From positions 1-64,000 of the forward strand of contig NZ_KB895379.1 in assembly GCF_000374825.1 (NCBI RefSeq): 64,000 bases of DNA, given 5' to 3'. Source of the stretch: Paenibacillus sanguinis 2301083 = DSM 16941 (lineage in GTDB: Bacteria > Bacillota > Bacilli > Paenibacillales > Paenibacillaceae). The notes under the pieces are model-generated. The model had not been told where the DNA came from. It searched no databases and was given only the letters and a program-made list of their open reading frames with translations. Position 1 is the stretch's first letter; every line of letters starts with the position of its first letter. This document shows, in pieces, positions 16,301 to 24,865 of this stretch. A program made the position numbers and the translations under genes.

Positions 16301-18293
16301 TAAACGAATTCCCTTCGCTCACCCGCATCAGTCCGCGAATCGATGGATAAGTCAGCTCCGTCAGCGGCGTAGTAGCGATTTTCCATTGATGAGGAAGCAA
16401 TGCCATCAGCGTGTCCCCGGAAAATCCCGGGCGCTTTACCTCCGTCGTTGAACGGAAGCTCGTCGTAACCAGTGACTGTGACTCATCATAATTATAGTCT
16501 ACAGTCGTATCCGTAACGAAGGCATAGGCATGGCGATAATAGTTGGACAACTCCTCGGCTGCCGGCAGCGTGGCCAGCGACAAGTAATTTTCACCTTGCC
16601 CAAACTTAATCTTGATGGTATTGCCCAGCTTCATGAATAAGGTACCCTCGGGTGCATAAACGCCGTAATTACGTACAAATGTTTGCGGTGTTGGCGCATT
16701 GTCCTGGTTAGTGACTTCAATACCGATATGGTCGGCTGTCAGCACATCCCCATCATTTAGCAGAATGGGCTCATTGTTGTCATCGAACAATCGGGTAATG
16801 TTCGGCGATTGCAGGACCGCCGCATCCGGTTGCTCAAACGTGTTATACAAGAATGGTGAACCCTTGACAAACGTTGTTTTCATTTTGGCCGTCTCGTCAT
16901 CGCTCATAACCACCGTCGCGGAATAATCTCCGTAACCGGCAATCTTCGTCACCACCTCGGCCGGGTTCATATTGCTTGTGGACAAGATCAGATCCGCGGG
17001 ACCATCCGCATCGATGGAGCCTCCATCTGCCGAAGCGTACCCTGCCCCCGGATTGAGGATATTTAACCCTTGTCGAGTGTAACGATTCTTGAACGGAAGC
17101 GTCACCAGACTGTTCCCATCTCCCAGGTTAGCAATCAGGATAGATTGCCACCAATCATTGGACGGGATGGGGGCCTGAACCTCAGAAGTCCGGTATTTCG
17201 GATTTTTGGGCGACAACATCGTTATATCATTGATTTCATAGCTCCCCGCCCCAACCGGTACGGTAGCGATGTCAGGAATAGCCGGAATGTGGTGAACTGG
17301 CTTGGCGTCCCCTTCGCGATAAGCATACACGCCAAACTCAAAAAGCGAATAGCCATTGGTAGAGCCGCGGCCATGTCCGGCCAGCTTGACATAACGCGCC
17401 CGGGCATAGACCGGAATGTCATCCCGACCACCGGACCCGTTCATCTCACGATACACAGTTGTCCAGCTTTGAGCATCATCGGACACCTGAATATCATAGA
17501 CGCGGCCAAAAGCGGCTTCCCAATGCAAAGAAACGCTGCCGATCTCGCTCACGGCTCCCAGGTCCACATAAATCCACTCATTATCCTTGTAAATAGAGGA
17601 CCAACGGGTGTCAAGACTTCCGTCAGCAGCATTCTTGGCCAAGTAATTGCGCTGTTCCATCTTGGCCTTGTCTTCATCCGAGCGGCTAGGCTCATCAATT
17701 TCCAGTGAAGAGGCAACAACCTCCTTGCCGAGCGCCAAATTCACGGCCTCAGGTTTAGGCGGCTGATTCGCTCCCCCGGTTCCATATACGTTAAATTCAA
17801 ATAGCGAAATTCCGTAGGGCTGCTGTGCACGTTTTGTGCTGTACAAACGGACAAAACGCGCTTTTGCAGAAACGTCCGCCTCCGTTAATCCTCCCTTGCC
17901 CTCTGCAGTGGCGTAAACAGGAGTCCAGTGAATTTCATCATCGGATACCTCAAAGGCGAATTCCGTAGCGTATGCGTTCTCCCACTGAACAGAAATTTTG
18001 GAAATGTCTGCACTCGCGCCCAAATCCACATAAATCCATTGCGGGTCCTTCTGCCATTCGCTTTCCCAGCGGGTATGCTCGCTGCCATCCACCGCCAGAT
18101 CTGCTGTATTACCGCCTAATACCGAAGAACTGTAAACGGGCCTGTGTAACGATAGTAAATAATCCTCTTCATCTGCGGCTTGTACAATTGGTGCAGGGAA
18201 CAAAGGAACACTGCTCACCACCAACAGGACAACCATCATCAGATGTGCCCAAGTCATACGGGCCTTTCGGTTTCGGCCAAACCACTGCTGCAT
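13320..18293 (-). CDS. Secreted GH81 endo-beta-1,3-glucanase with six F5/8C (discoidin) modules
   Basis: This 1657-residue extracellular enzyme would cleave beta-1,3-glucan, as in fungal walls or laminarin. In order: a signal peptide (cleavage after V-Q-A-A near 40), two discoidin/CBM32-like modules (about 45-325), a GH81 catalytic region (about 340-1100), and four C-terminal discoidin modules of about 140 residues each. The catalytic region includes T-D-H-H-F-T-Y-G-Y (near 788), E-G-H-S-W-A-G-G and the acid-rich N-N-Q-E-A-A-G-E (near 859). Three of the C-terminal modules end W-W-S-I-S-E-L and one W-W-S-I-A-E-V, so they arose by internal duplication. The start at 18293 is chosen because AAAGGAGTGGAATT precedes it; an upstream ATG lacks a site. 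It is monocistronic. Confidence 0.9.
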   Translation of the reverse strand: MQQWFGRNRKARMTWAHLMMVVLLVVSSVPLFPAPIVQAADEEDYLLSLHRPVYSSSVLGGNTADLAVDGSEHTRWESEWQKDPQWIYVDLGASADISKISVQWENAYATEFAFEVSDDEIHWTPVYATAEGKGGLTEADVSAKARFVRLYSTKRAQQPYGISLFEFNVYGTGGANQPPKPEAVNLALGKEVVASSLEIDEPSRSDEDKAKMEQRNYLAKNAADGSLDTRWSSIYKDNEWIYVDLGAVSEIGSVSLHWEAAFGRVYDIQVSDDAQSWTTVYREMNGSGGRDDIPVYARARYVKLAGHGRGSTNGYSLFEFGVYAYREGDAKPVHHIPAIPDIATVPVGAGSYEINDITMLSPKNPKYRTSEVQAPIPSNDWWQSILIANLGDGNSLVTLPFKNRYTRQGLNILNPGAGYASADGGSIDADGPADLILSTSNMNPAEVVTKIAGYGDYSATVVMSDDETAKMKTTFVKGSPFLYNTFEQPDAAVLQSPNITRLFDDNNEPILLNDGDVLTADHIGIEVTNQDNAPTPQTFVRNYGVYAPEGTLFMKLGNTIKIKFGQGENYLSLATLPAAEELSNYYRHAYAFVTDTTVDYNYDESQSLVTTSFRSTTEVKRPGFSGDTLMALLPHQWKIATTPLTELTYPSIRGLMRVSEGNSFTTQDRFYGIIPQFVEPNDPTYSRAELIAYLDQLDADMANGLMSDEPYWQGKKLHPLGLATLISDQLGDTERRDRYLSFLKTILTDWYTHSPDEPFHSYYFHYDDEWGSIFPYGSGFGLNTGLTDHHFTYGYYVFASAVLATYDEEFLQDYGDMVELLIRDYANPSKTDELFPWLRNFDPYEGHSWAGGYADNRSGNNQEAAGEALFSWVGQYMWGEVTGNDAYRDTGIWGFVTEEKAAEQYWFNYDRDNWVEGYNHATAGMVFGSAYLYGTYFSGDPEHIYGIHWLPPAEWMTYYGRDPQKTNDLYAGLIKDLGGQQERSWQHIIWPFQSIGNPEGALAKWDTRNMQQNEVFNAYWFIHSMVSTGTRSMDIWADDPAVTVYQKDGVYTAQIWNPSNEPKTVHFYNSEGALGSATVYPKAQVKVNPLENTVLEGPDPSQWISYLDRSDWTITASSSSEPTEHLTDGDLATRWSSGQLQVPGDWLTVDLGSEQVFDTLFMNSGTNWGDYAHGYEVYVSNDHEKWQEAVVAAGGTSPSLAVSLGEQSARYVKIVLTEPADSWWSISELKLAKFGTGKNVELPLPVGGPLPDRSSWVVTASSTYGGDVANNMLDGEQGTLWSSGRPQASNQWIKIDLGSVSAFDQIVLDPGNSRDDYPREYRLYVSHDGEDWGKPVIGGHGEPGALSITFPQQRARYVKLVQIGEADKWWSISELAIHNYGIGRQKQLVPEDWTVKASSGEDAAAMLDGREETRWTSGREQTGGEWIELDLGKAQPVDQIVLDSAHSRDDYGRGYEVYTSLDGDAWGSPVASGQAAGPLVTAAFPLEPVRFVKVVQTGTDSHWWSIAEVKLYTADSKRWVPAQDEVILPDELDRTSWTVTASTYADVDALLDDNMHSRWTTSEGQRPGQWIQLDLGREQRFSSLLMDSTGSDNDYARGYQIYVSRDGNQWELVLDKEAASPLVREVFPQQNARYMKIVLTKEMPAWWWSISELKLYR

Positions 18294-18603
18294 AATTCCA
18301 CTCCTTTTGTCTGTTGTCTGCAAAAAATAAACCGGTCTTGCTCCACTTTCTTGACATTCACACCTCTTTCATCGCCGATCTTCCCACTTTATGTAAGAGT
18401 ATGCTGGAATGGCTGTGCTTGTGGGAATTTGTGGGAAATAAACCACTCCATTTGGATTATCGTCCATATGTCCTTAATTTTTAAGAGTTAATCCCATGAA
18501 TTTTATAAAATCAGGATATTAGAACTACATTCGTCAATAGAATATAATCCTAAAGTTTCATTTTTCTTGATATAACAGCGAACTTCTTGTGTCAATGCCA
18601 AAA
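18294..18603. other. Upstream region of the GH81 gene
   Basis: No gene is visible. The region must contain the GH81 promoter and is AT-rich between 18470 and 18590, but I see no clear operator or well-spaced promoter pair. Confidence 0.4.
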
Positions 18604-18644
18604 AGGCAGTGCCAAAGCCCTCTCTCCTGCTCCAGCTACTGCCT
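18604..18644 (-). terminator. Terminator of the thioredoxin-like gene
   Basis: On the reverse strand AGGCAGT pairs with ACTGCCT across a 27-base loop and is followed by TTTTT. A second hairpin (TAACCA/TGGTTA, 18656-18680) lies between it and the stop codon. Confidence 0.6.
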
Positions 18645-18686
18645 GTTCACAAAGCATAACCAACCCCCTTTGGCTGGTTACTCCTG

Positions 18687-19004
18687 TTATTCCAAGCTAT
18701 TCAAATATTCTCTGACCTGCCCCGGTGTTTTGGCAAATTTGCTATGAAGATGTGCGATCTTCTCCCCGTTGCGATATACCAGCAAACTTGGAATCCCCCG
18801 TACCTCGTTCGCCTCAGCCAACGGTTGGAATTCCTCCGCATCCATGGCATAAAAGTCCTTATCTCCATGCTCCTCCACAATATCGCCAATGAAGCGGTCA
18901 AGGTTTTTGCAATCCGGGCACCAGGTCGTATCGAACTTGATGACCGTATACTTATCTCTTTCCACTAATTCCTCAAATTGCTCCTTCGTTTGCACTCTAT
19001 CCAT
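18687..19004 (-). CDS. Thioredoxin-family protein
   Basis: The 105-residue protein has a thioredoxin fold with the redox motif W-C-P-D-C (C29 and C32) after F-D-T-T, and the cis-proline loop as R-G-I-P-S-L-L-V-Y. The CPDC centre differs from the CGPC of housekeeping thioredoxins, as in the YusE/YtpP-like group of Bacillales. There is no signal peptide, so it acts in the cytoplasm as a disulphide reductant of unknown partner. It is monocistronic, with a terminator at 18604. Confidence 0.9.
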   Translation of the reverse strand: MDRVQTKEQFEELVERDKYTVIKFDTTWCPDCKNLDRFIGDIVEEHGDKDFYAMDAEEFQPLAEANEVRGIPSLLVYRNGEKIAHLHSKFAKTPGQVREYLNSLE

Positions 19005-19043
19005 CTTGATTCTCTCTCCTTCACTCGAATATGATCAGATGAT

Positions 19044-19060
19044 ATATTAAAATTTAATAT
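19044..19060. promoter_or_regulatory. AT-rich palindrome between trx-like and YnfA genes
   Basis: ATATTAAA-A-TTTAATAT is a perfect palindrome around one base within the divergent promoter region. It may be an operator or simply AT-rich promoter DNA. Confidence 0.25.
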
Positions 19061-19166
19061 TTATATTATATGAGAACTGCCCGGAAGGCCATAGCTATGA
19101 TAAAGGTTTTATCTTTCGGGAACCATGATACAATCAAGGGAACATGCCATGAAAGGAATGAAAAAT

Positions 19167-19493
19167 ATGATATTTGCCATTATATTATTTGTCGTAGCCG
19201 GACTGGCTGAGATTGGCGGCGGTTACTTGGTATGGCTCTGGCTGCGCGAGTCTCGCCCCCTCTGGTACGGGCTGACCGGCGGAGCGATCCTGATGCTCTA
19301 CGGCATTATTCCAACACTACAGAAATTCCCGGCCTTCGGACGCGTATACGCCGCCTATGGCGGAGTATTTATCATTTTGGCCGTACTCTGGGGTTGGTGG
19401 GTCGATAAGAAGACGCCGGACTCCTATGATTGGGCTGGAGCGGCGATCTGCCTCGTCGGCGTTTCTATCATGCTTTGGGCCCCCCGCCATTAA
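19167..19493 (+). CDS. YnfA/UPF0060 family small membrane protein
   Basis: The 108-residue protein has four hydrophobic helices and the family features [17 protein letters not shown], then [18 protein letters not shown] and a C-terminal D-W-A-G-A. It resembles small multidrug resistance proteins, but its transport role is not established. ATG at 19167 follows AAAGGA by 9 bases and gives the normal family length; three upstream in-frame ATGs would add an atypical polar extension. Confidence 0.88.
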   Translation: MIFAIILFVVAGLAEIGGGYLVWLWLRESRPLWYGLTGGAILMLYGIIPTLQKFPAFGRVYAAYGGVFIILAVLWGWWVDKKTPDSYDWAGAAICLVGVSIMLWAPRH

Positions 19494-19543
19494 TACGCTA
19501 CTCATTCTTCCGCAGATAACAAATATCAGAAAGGGGCAACACC

Positions 19544-20488
19544 ATGAATCTGCCGGCCATTTCCGCCGCTCTGAAGCCGCTGCACCTGAGAAGCTGCTTA
19601 ATCAGCAGGCAGGGGCAGCTTGTGCTGGAGCATTACCGCGACATACATACGGCGAATGAAATCGCCAAGATCAATTCCTGCACGAAGAGCCTTTTATCGG
19701 CGTTGATCTGTATCGCCATGGACTTGAAGCTATTGCCTGGGCCCGATATCCGCATCAGCGAATTTTTCCCTTCGTTAAAGGAGGATCGGGATGAACGCAA
19801 GCGGAATATTACCTTGCGCCATCTGCTCACCATGGCCGGTGGGTGGAACTGGACCGAATTTGGCGGGCACAATTCATTCCCGCGTATGACCCGTTCTCCG
19901 GACTGGGTCCGCTTTGCGCTGGAACAACCCATGGCCGATCAACCCGGGGACCGGATGGAATACAATTCCGGCGGCTCGCAGTTGCTGTCGGCTATGCTGG
20001 TCCAAGCCTCCGGGCTGCCAACCGCCGAATTTGCCGAGCGTTATCTGTTTGGCCCTCTGGGCATCGACGCCTACCATTGGGAGCAGGACCCGCAAGGGAT
20101 CCATACCGGCGGCTTCGGCCTGTCGCTTCGCCCAGCCGACCTGCTTAAGTTCGGGTTGCTTTATTTGCACCAGGGAATCTGGAAGGAGCGTCGCCTGATC
20201 AGCTCCGAGCTATCCACATTATCCGTGCAGCCCGCCATCGACGTGGAAGCACCACGCCGTGGCTGCTATGCCTGGCATTGGTGGACGGACATTTATGCTC
20301 CTGAGCTACAGGAAGCAAAGGTTGAAGAACGTACTGGTTTTGACTATTTTTTCGCCCAGGGCTACGGCGGTCAGTTCATTTATGTCATACCCCGGCTGGA
20401 TACGGTTGTTGTGCTTACTGACGATAAACGAAAAAAAGACCGTCCTCCGGTCCATGTGTTTCGAAGCTATATTGCCCCTTACCTGTAA
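19544..20488 (+). CDS. Serine hydrolase of the beta-lactamase/penicillin-binding superfamily
   Basis: This 314-residue protein contains the catalytic S45-C-T-K48 tetrad, the Y140-N-S motif and a C-terminal Q-G-Y-G-G-Q-F-I-Y segment that stands in for the KTG triad. Together these identify the class C beta-lactamase-like (CubicO/EstB) group. There is no signal peptide, so it is probably a cytoplasmic esterase or peptidase of unknown substrate rather than a secreted beta-lactamase. It lies 50 bases downstream of the YnfA gene and may be co-transcribed. Confidence 0.85.
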   Translation: MNLPAISAALKPLHLRSCLISRQGQLVLEHYRDIHTANEIAKINSCTKSLLSALICIAMDLKLLPGPDIRISEFFPSLKEDRDERKRNITLRHLLTMAGGWNWTEFGGHNSFPRMTRSPDWVRFALEQPMADQPGDRMEYNSGGSQLLSAMLVQASGLPTAEFAERYLFGPLGIDAYHWEQDPQGIHTGGFGLSLRPADLLKFGLLYLHQGIWKERRLISSELSTLSVQPAIDVEAPRRGCYAWHWWTDIYAPELQEAKVEERTGFDYFFAQGYGGQFIYVIPRLDTVVVLTDDKRKKDRPPVHVFRSYIAPYL

Positions 20489-20491
20489 GGG

Positions 20492-21121
20492 CTAGCTATT
20501 CAGCGCTTCCTGGGTGATACGTTTGATATCAATGGCTGACATCGTCTCTTCATTGACCATGTCAGTCAGTATCTCACGGAGAAAGTAATCGACGCAGTGC
20601 AGCTTAATCTGCTTGATCTTAATCAGAGCGTCACGATACATTTTGACGAATTCCTTCTCCGTATTGCCCCGCAGCAGTTCGGCAAACGCCTCGTAAACTT
20701 GATCAAGCTTGTCGGCGACCTCCAGAATCAGCCCTTCAACGGAATCATCCTTACCTTCGCGCAATTGGCGGCGGAAGGTTGACTTAAATTCCTCCGGGAT
20801 ATGCTCCTCAATAAAGTTGTGAACCATCCCTTCCTCCACCTGGAGGATCAGGTTGCGCAATTCAAGGGAAGCATGCTTCACAGGTGTCTTGATATCACCG
20901 ATAAATATTTCACCATAATCATGGCTGCTAGTGATCTCGTACAGCTTCTTCCAATCGATAGCCGTACCATGCTGCTCCTCAATATCGGCCAGCGTCTTTG
21001 CATACTGCACAACCTTCCAGGAGTGCGCTGCTACACTGTGCACCTCGAACTTGAATTTGCCCGGACAGCGATAAATGCGTTCCAATTCGTTCAACGATCG
21101 AAAGTACGTATGAATGCCCAT
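20492..21121 (-). CDS. HD-domain phosphohydrolase, YfbR-like
   Basis: The protein has an HD fold with H-S-V-A-A-H-S-W, the metal-binding S-H-D-Y-G-E and a downstream D-K-L-D, as in YfbR-type 5'-nucleotidases that act on deoxynucleoside monophosphates. The start at 21121 (M-G-I-H-T-Y-F) is favoured because AAAAGGA lies 11-12 bases upstream; another ATG at 21133 would abut that site directly. It would have 209 residues. It is convergent with the serine hydrolase, with only 3 bases between the stops. The exact substrate is inferred. Confidence 0.75.
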   Translation of the reverse strand: MGIHTYFRSLNELERIYRCPGKFKFEVHSVAAHSWKVVQYAKTLADIEEQHGTAIDWKKLYEITSSHDYGEIFIGDIKTPVKHASLELRNLILQVEEGMVHNFIEEHIPEEFKSTFRRQLREGKDDSVEGLILEVADKLDQVYEAFAELLRGNTEKEFVKMYRDALIKIKQIKLHCVDYFLREILTDMVNEETMSAIDIKRITQEALNS

Positions 21122-21222
21122 CACATCAGCCATCCTTTTATAGAGAGTATAACCCTGATTATAGACAACGAATGTTAAGGGCGAATCAAAATTCTCCAGG
21201 TAGATTTAGGCAGCGAATTTGC

Positions 21223-21711
21223 TTACGTCTCTTCCGCATCGCGAATTAACGAAGCAAATCTTCCTCTCACCTGGTTAGCAAGCTCTTGCGGGGCAAGCTC
21301 CATCTGTGCTCCAATTTTCCCGGCACTAACCAACAGTGTATCGAGATGCTCCGCCTGGCTATCCATGAACGTCGGAAACAGCTTCTTCATGCCCACCGGT
21401 GAGCAGCCCCCGCGAATATAGCCTGTTACAGCCTGCAGATCCTTAAGCGGAAGCATTTCAATCTTCTTGACCCCGGCTGCCTTGGCCGCTTTCTTCAAGT
21501 CCAGTTCCTCTGCTACCGGAATGACAAAAACAAAATAATCCGGACCATGATGGGCAACCAGTGTCTTATAGACCTTCTCCGCTGCTTCACCGATTTTTGC
21601 CGCCACCTGAGTGCCGGACACAGGCTTGTCCTGCCCCTCGTACATATGAACCTTATATTGAATTTTAGACTTATCCAGAATGCGCATAGCATTTGTCTTT
21701 ATTTCTGGCAT
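21223..21711 (-). CDS. ybaK: YbaK/EbsC-type Cys-tRNA(Pro) deacylase
   Basis: The 162-residue protein matches the YbaK family: N-A-M-R-I-L-D-K near the start, the catalytic-region lysine in E-K-V-Y-K-T-L-V, F-V-I-P-V-A-E-E-L-D-L-K-K-A-A-K-A and G-Y-I-R-G-G-C-S-P-V-G-M-K-K. It clears cysteine mischarged onto tRNA-Pro in the cytoplasm. The start at 21711 follows AGGAGTGTGACGGTT and gives the family length; an upstream in-frame extension to 21789 is not supported. Confidence 0.88.
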   Translation of the reverse strand: MPEIKTNAMRILDKSKIQYKVHMYEGQDKPVSGTQVAAKIGEAAEKVYKTLVAHHGPDYFVFVIPVAEELDLKKAAKAAGVKKIEMLPLKDLQAVTGYIRGGCSPVGMKKLFPTFMDSQAEHLDTLLVSAGKIGAQMELAPQELANQVRGRFASLIRDAEET

Positions 21712-21897
21712 AACCGTCACACTCCTATCCCTATATCGTAGCACTTTCCCCGAAAATACATCAACCAGAGACCTCGTTTGCCGCGCCAAAGCCTTCTAAT
21801 TCTTAACACGAAGTCGAATCATTTTTTACGCTCCCAAAATATCTGTTCTTTATGCTGAGATGAGAACCAACTGACCCATTTAACGGGAGGAAAGCCG

Positions 21898-22890
21898 ATG
21901 CCAGCCCTGTGGATGCACATAGAATACGGTCAACAACTTGCGGCGGAATTCCGGGAGCTTCTGCCCTTCTTAAGCGATCTTCACCTTCAGCGGGAGCTTT
22001 ATCAACTTGGCTGCCAAGGGCCTGATTTCCTGCTTTTTCACGGTTTCCTGTCCTGGCGCAAGTCAAGCAGCATGACTCTTCTTGGCAACCTGATGCACAG
22101 CCAAAGCTGCGGGCCTACTCTGATTGAATTTTGGAAAAGAAGCCTGCGGTACAGCGAGCCGGAACGTACTTTGGCACAGCTTTATTTCCTTGGATTTCTA
22201 ACCCATCATTTGCTAGATCGCAATTTTCATCCTTATATTAACTGGAAAGCAGGTTATGAGCGCCTGAACCATCAACGCTTTGAAATCGCCTTGGATGCCT
22301 ATTTCTTGTATCGCTACAAGCGAGTAGATGTCTCACGTGAGCAGGGCTGGAAGCAGATTAAGCTAGCTAACGGAATACCTCGGCCAATTCTCCAAATCCT
22401 GCAGGACACAACGCTAAGCCTTTATCCGGAAGTATCCCGGTTGTCTTTCCAGGGCTGGCAGCAATCCTATAAGGACATGGTGCTCGCACATCGACTGCTT
22501 TACGACCCGAGTGGCTGGAAGAGATCGTTGGTTCCTCAGGCGTTGGGACAGCTTCTTTATCCTGCCGCCTCACTCCTATCCACCCAGAATATCCCCGATT
22601 ATTTGAACGAGCAGCGAAAGGAATGGAGACATTCCGCCCTTTATTCCGAAGTACGCCGGGAAAGTGTGTGGGAGCTGTGGGAGCAGGCTTTAGAGGATGG
22701 GCGGCAGGTCCTTCATGCCCTTGCCGAATGGTTGCATAGCAGCCAGGAAGACCCGGCCACCCTTGCAGTCAAGCTGGAGGACTTTCAGCAAGTGCTTGGC
22801 AACCGCTCCTATGATACCGGCAAAGAGTGCAGCAGCCACCTGGTTAATCTGTATGCCGAGCCCATCTGGAGCCGTCAAAGAACCAGCTAA
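21898..22890 (+). CDS. Zinc-dependent phospholipase C-like protein
   Basis: This 330-residue protein starts M-P-A-L-W-M-H-I-E-Y-G and has G-C-Q-G-P-D-F near 38-44 and H-H-L-L-D-R-N near 103, the histidine/aspartate pattern of the bacterial zinc-dependent phospholipase C fold. There is no signal peptide, unlike secreted PLC enzymes, so it is a cytoplasmic relative of uncertain substrate. GGGAGGAAAGCCG precedes the ATG. It lies 89 bases upstream of the AlkC gene on the same strand. Confidence 0.75.
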   Translation: MPALWMHIEYGQQLAAEFRELLPFLSDLHLQRELYQLGCQGPDFLLFHGFLSWRKSSSMTLLGNLMHSQSCGPTLIEFWKRSLRYSEPERTLAQLYFLGFLTHHLLDRNFHPYINWKAGYERLNHQRFEIALDAYFLYRYKRVDVSREQGWKQIKLANGIPRPILQILQDTTLSLYPEVSRLSFQGWQQSYKDMVLAHRLLYDPSGWKRSLVPQALGQLLYPAASLLSTQNIPDYLNEQRKEWRHSALYSEVRRESVWELWEQALEDGRQVLHALAEWLHSSQEDPATLAVKLEDFQQVLGNRSYDTGKECSSHLVNLYAEPIWSRQRTS

Positions 22891-22979
22891 GCCCCGGCCA
22901 CGCCCCGGAACGTGACAGCGGCTCCCCCACATAGTAGAATATAACCCTGAAGTCTGTACAGAAACAGGGGGATTTAACG

Positions 22980-24086
22980 ATGGCCGAGACATTAAAGTCC
23001 ATATATAGCGAAGCCTTTTTACGAGGATTCGGTGAGAAAATCCATATCGTATATCCACGATTTGATGCCGCGCAATTTGTGGCGGATACGATGGATGACA
23101 CGTGGGAAGAGCGAGAACTGAAGGCACGGATACGGCAAATTACGCTCACGCTGGGGCAGCAGTTGCCTCCGGGTTTTGGCGATGCCATTAAAATATTGTA
23201 TGCGGTGGCTCAAGACTGCACAGGCTTCCCTTATTTGTTCTTCCCTGATTTTGTGGAGGTGTTCGGCAGCAACGAAGCGGACTGGCCGCTGGCGATGCAG
23301 GCGTTAGAGGACTTTACATCCAAATCCTCGGCCGAATTTGCCGTTCGCTCCTTTATTCTCCGCGACCCTAAACGGATGATGCTGCAAATGGAGGAGTGGT
23401 CCCGCCACTCCGATGAACATGTTCGGCGACTAGCCAGTGAAGGCTGTCGCCCCCGGTTGCCTTGGGGACAAGCTTTGGGGCCATTCAAACAAGACCCCAC
23501 GCCTATCCTGCCCATCCTGGAGCAGCTTAAGGCTGACCCTAGTCTATATGTGCGCAAGAGCGTAGCCAATAACCTGAACGATATTGCCAAGGATCATCCG
23601 GAACTGGTGCTTGATCTTGCCCGGCGCTGGAAAGGCACGCACCCCCACACGGACTGGATTGTACGCCATGGCTGCCGAACTCTGGTCCGCAAGGCCGGTC
23701 CGGCTGCACTGGAGCTGTTCGGCTATGCCCAGGCAAGCGGAGACGAACCGTTGACTAAATTCGCTGCTATTGCGACAGACCCGGCTAGCTTGCAAATCGG
23801 GGATAGCTGTGAGCTGCACTACGAGCTGGCTATTCGTCCAGGCCAGCCAGCCAAAGTGCGAATCGAATATGGCATCGACTTCGTTAAGTCAGGCGGACGT
23901 ACTTCCCGCAAGCTATTTCTGCTGTCGGACAAGACGGTTCCGGGTGGTACGAAGCTGAGCAGCTCTCGCCGTCACAGTTGGGCCGACCTTACAACCCGGC
24001 GGCATTACCCTGGCGAGCACCGGATCGCCCTGTTGGTGAACGGCGTCGAGGTGGCCCACACACTGCTTCAACTGAAGCGAAGCTAA
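22980..24086 (+). CDS. alkC: AlkC-type HEAT-like DNA alkylpurine glycosylase
   Basis: The 368-residue protein is built from helical HEAT-like repeats up to about 260. It contains A-S-E-G-C-R-P-R-L-P-W-G (about 149-160), V-R-K-S-V-A-N-N-L-N-D-I-A-K-D-H-P, and H-T-D-W-I-V-R-H-G-C-R-T-L, motifs of the AlkC/AlkD non-base-flipping glycosylases that remove 3-methyladenine and related lesions. The final 100 or so residues (A-K-V-R-I-E-Y-G-I-D-F to the end) form a beta-rich module corresponding to the Ig-like domain described for some AlkC proteins. It is a cytoplasmic DNA repair enzyme. Confidence 0.83.
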   Translation: MAETLKSIYSEAFLRGFGEKIHIVYPRFDAAQFVADTMDDTWEERELKARIRQITLTLGQQLPPGFGDAIKILYAVAQDCTGFPYLFFPDFVEVFGSNEADWPLAMQALEDFTSKSSAEFAVRSFILRDPKRMMLQMEEWSRHSDEHVRRLASEGCRPRLPWGQALGPFKQDPTPILPILEQLKADPSLYVRKSVANNLNDIAKDHPELVLDLARRWKGTHPHTDWIVRHGCRTLVRKAGPAALELFGYAQASGDEPLTKFAAIATDPASLQIGDSCELHYELAIRPGQPAKVRIEYGIDFVKSGGRTSRKLFLLSDKTVPGGTKLSSSRRHSWADLTTRRHYPGEHRIALLVNGVEVAHTLLQLKRS

Positions 24087-24105
24087 TGCAGACCAGCCAT
24101 CCAGG

Positions 24106-24865
24106 CTATAGGCTCAGAAGAACGGAATGCTGCGTCACCGTATGCAAATCCCGCCAGGTACGGTTCAGCGGATGTTCTTGCAGCAAGCCCGTCATGCCAA
24201 GCAGCGGGAACACGGACTGTGCGCCGCTGCGCGTTGTGCTGGCTGCCTGCTGGCTGATCTGTCCCACCTTATGCCAACGTTCCGGGGGCAGCGCGCCCTC
24301 CCGAACCAACGCTTCCCAGGAGGATTGAACTATAGCGTGGAACAGGCTGCTCGCTTCGGTCAGCCTTTGTTCTTCCCTGCCCACCGCCTCAAGCAAAGCC
24401 TTCAGACGACCAGGCTGACTCTCGCCCCATTCCACAGCCTTCCGGTCAGCCAAGGTTCGGCATTCCTCCAGAAAATGGTGAGCAATCCCCATCGATACCG
24501 CTGCAAACGAGGTTTGAGCAAATGGCAGAAACGGAACACGATAAATCGGATCACCATAGCGAGGTTCGGTAGCGATATCAAATGCCATGCTCTCCGGTAC
24601 AAAGGAGTTCTGCACCTTGATGGAATGGCTTGATGTGGCCCGCAGTCCAAGCGAATTCCAGTCGCGTATCACCTCAACCTGCTCCGGAAAGAATGCGAAG
24701 GAGCGTATGTGCGGCTCTCCCTCCCCTTCAATGATACAATTGGCCGTGTAAAAGCTCGCATACGTCGATCCGCTACAATAACCAATCCTCTATCTCTCCA
24801 CGCTGCTCCCTTTCCAACGCGTAATCTCTTATTTTCTCCACCTGCGCGTAATCGTACAAGAACAT
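24106..24865 (-). pseudogene. Acyl-CoA dehydrogenase pseudogene with internal deletion
   Basis: An ATG at 24865, preceded by AAAGGAAG, opens a short N-terminal piece (M-F-L-Y-D-Y-A-Q-V-E-K-I-R-D-Y-A-L, then E-I-E-D-W-L-L-stop). Immediately after, in another frame, the sequence picks up in the middle domain (Y-C-S-G-S-T-Y-A-S-F-Y-T-A-N-C-I-I-E-G-E) and runs through the C-terminal flavin/acyl-binding helices to 24106. About 100 residues appear to be missing and the frame is shifted, so a functional dehydrogenase is not expected. The surviving part resembles the DszC-like/acyl-CoA_dh_2 branch. It is convergent with alkC. Confidence 0.7.

Noticed and set aside
13320..18293. Many open frames antisense to the GH81 gene
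   Set aside because: The GC-balanced coding strand produces long shadow frames; none has a binding site or a sensible protein.
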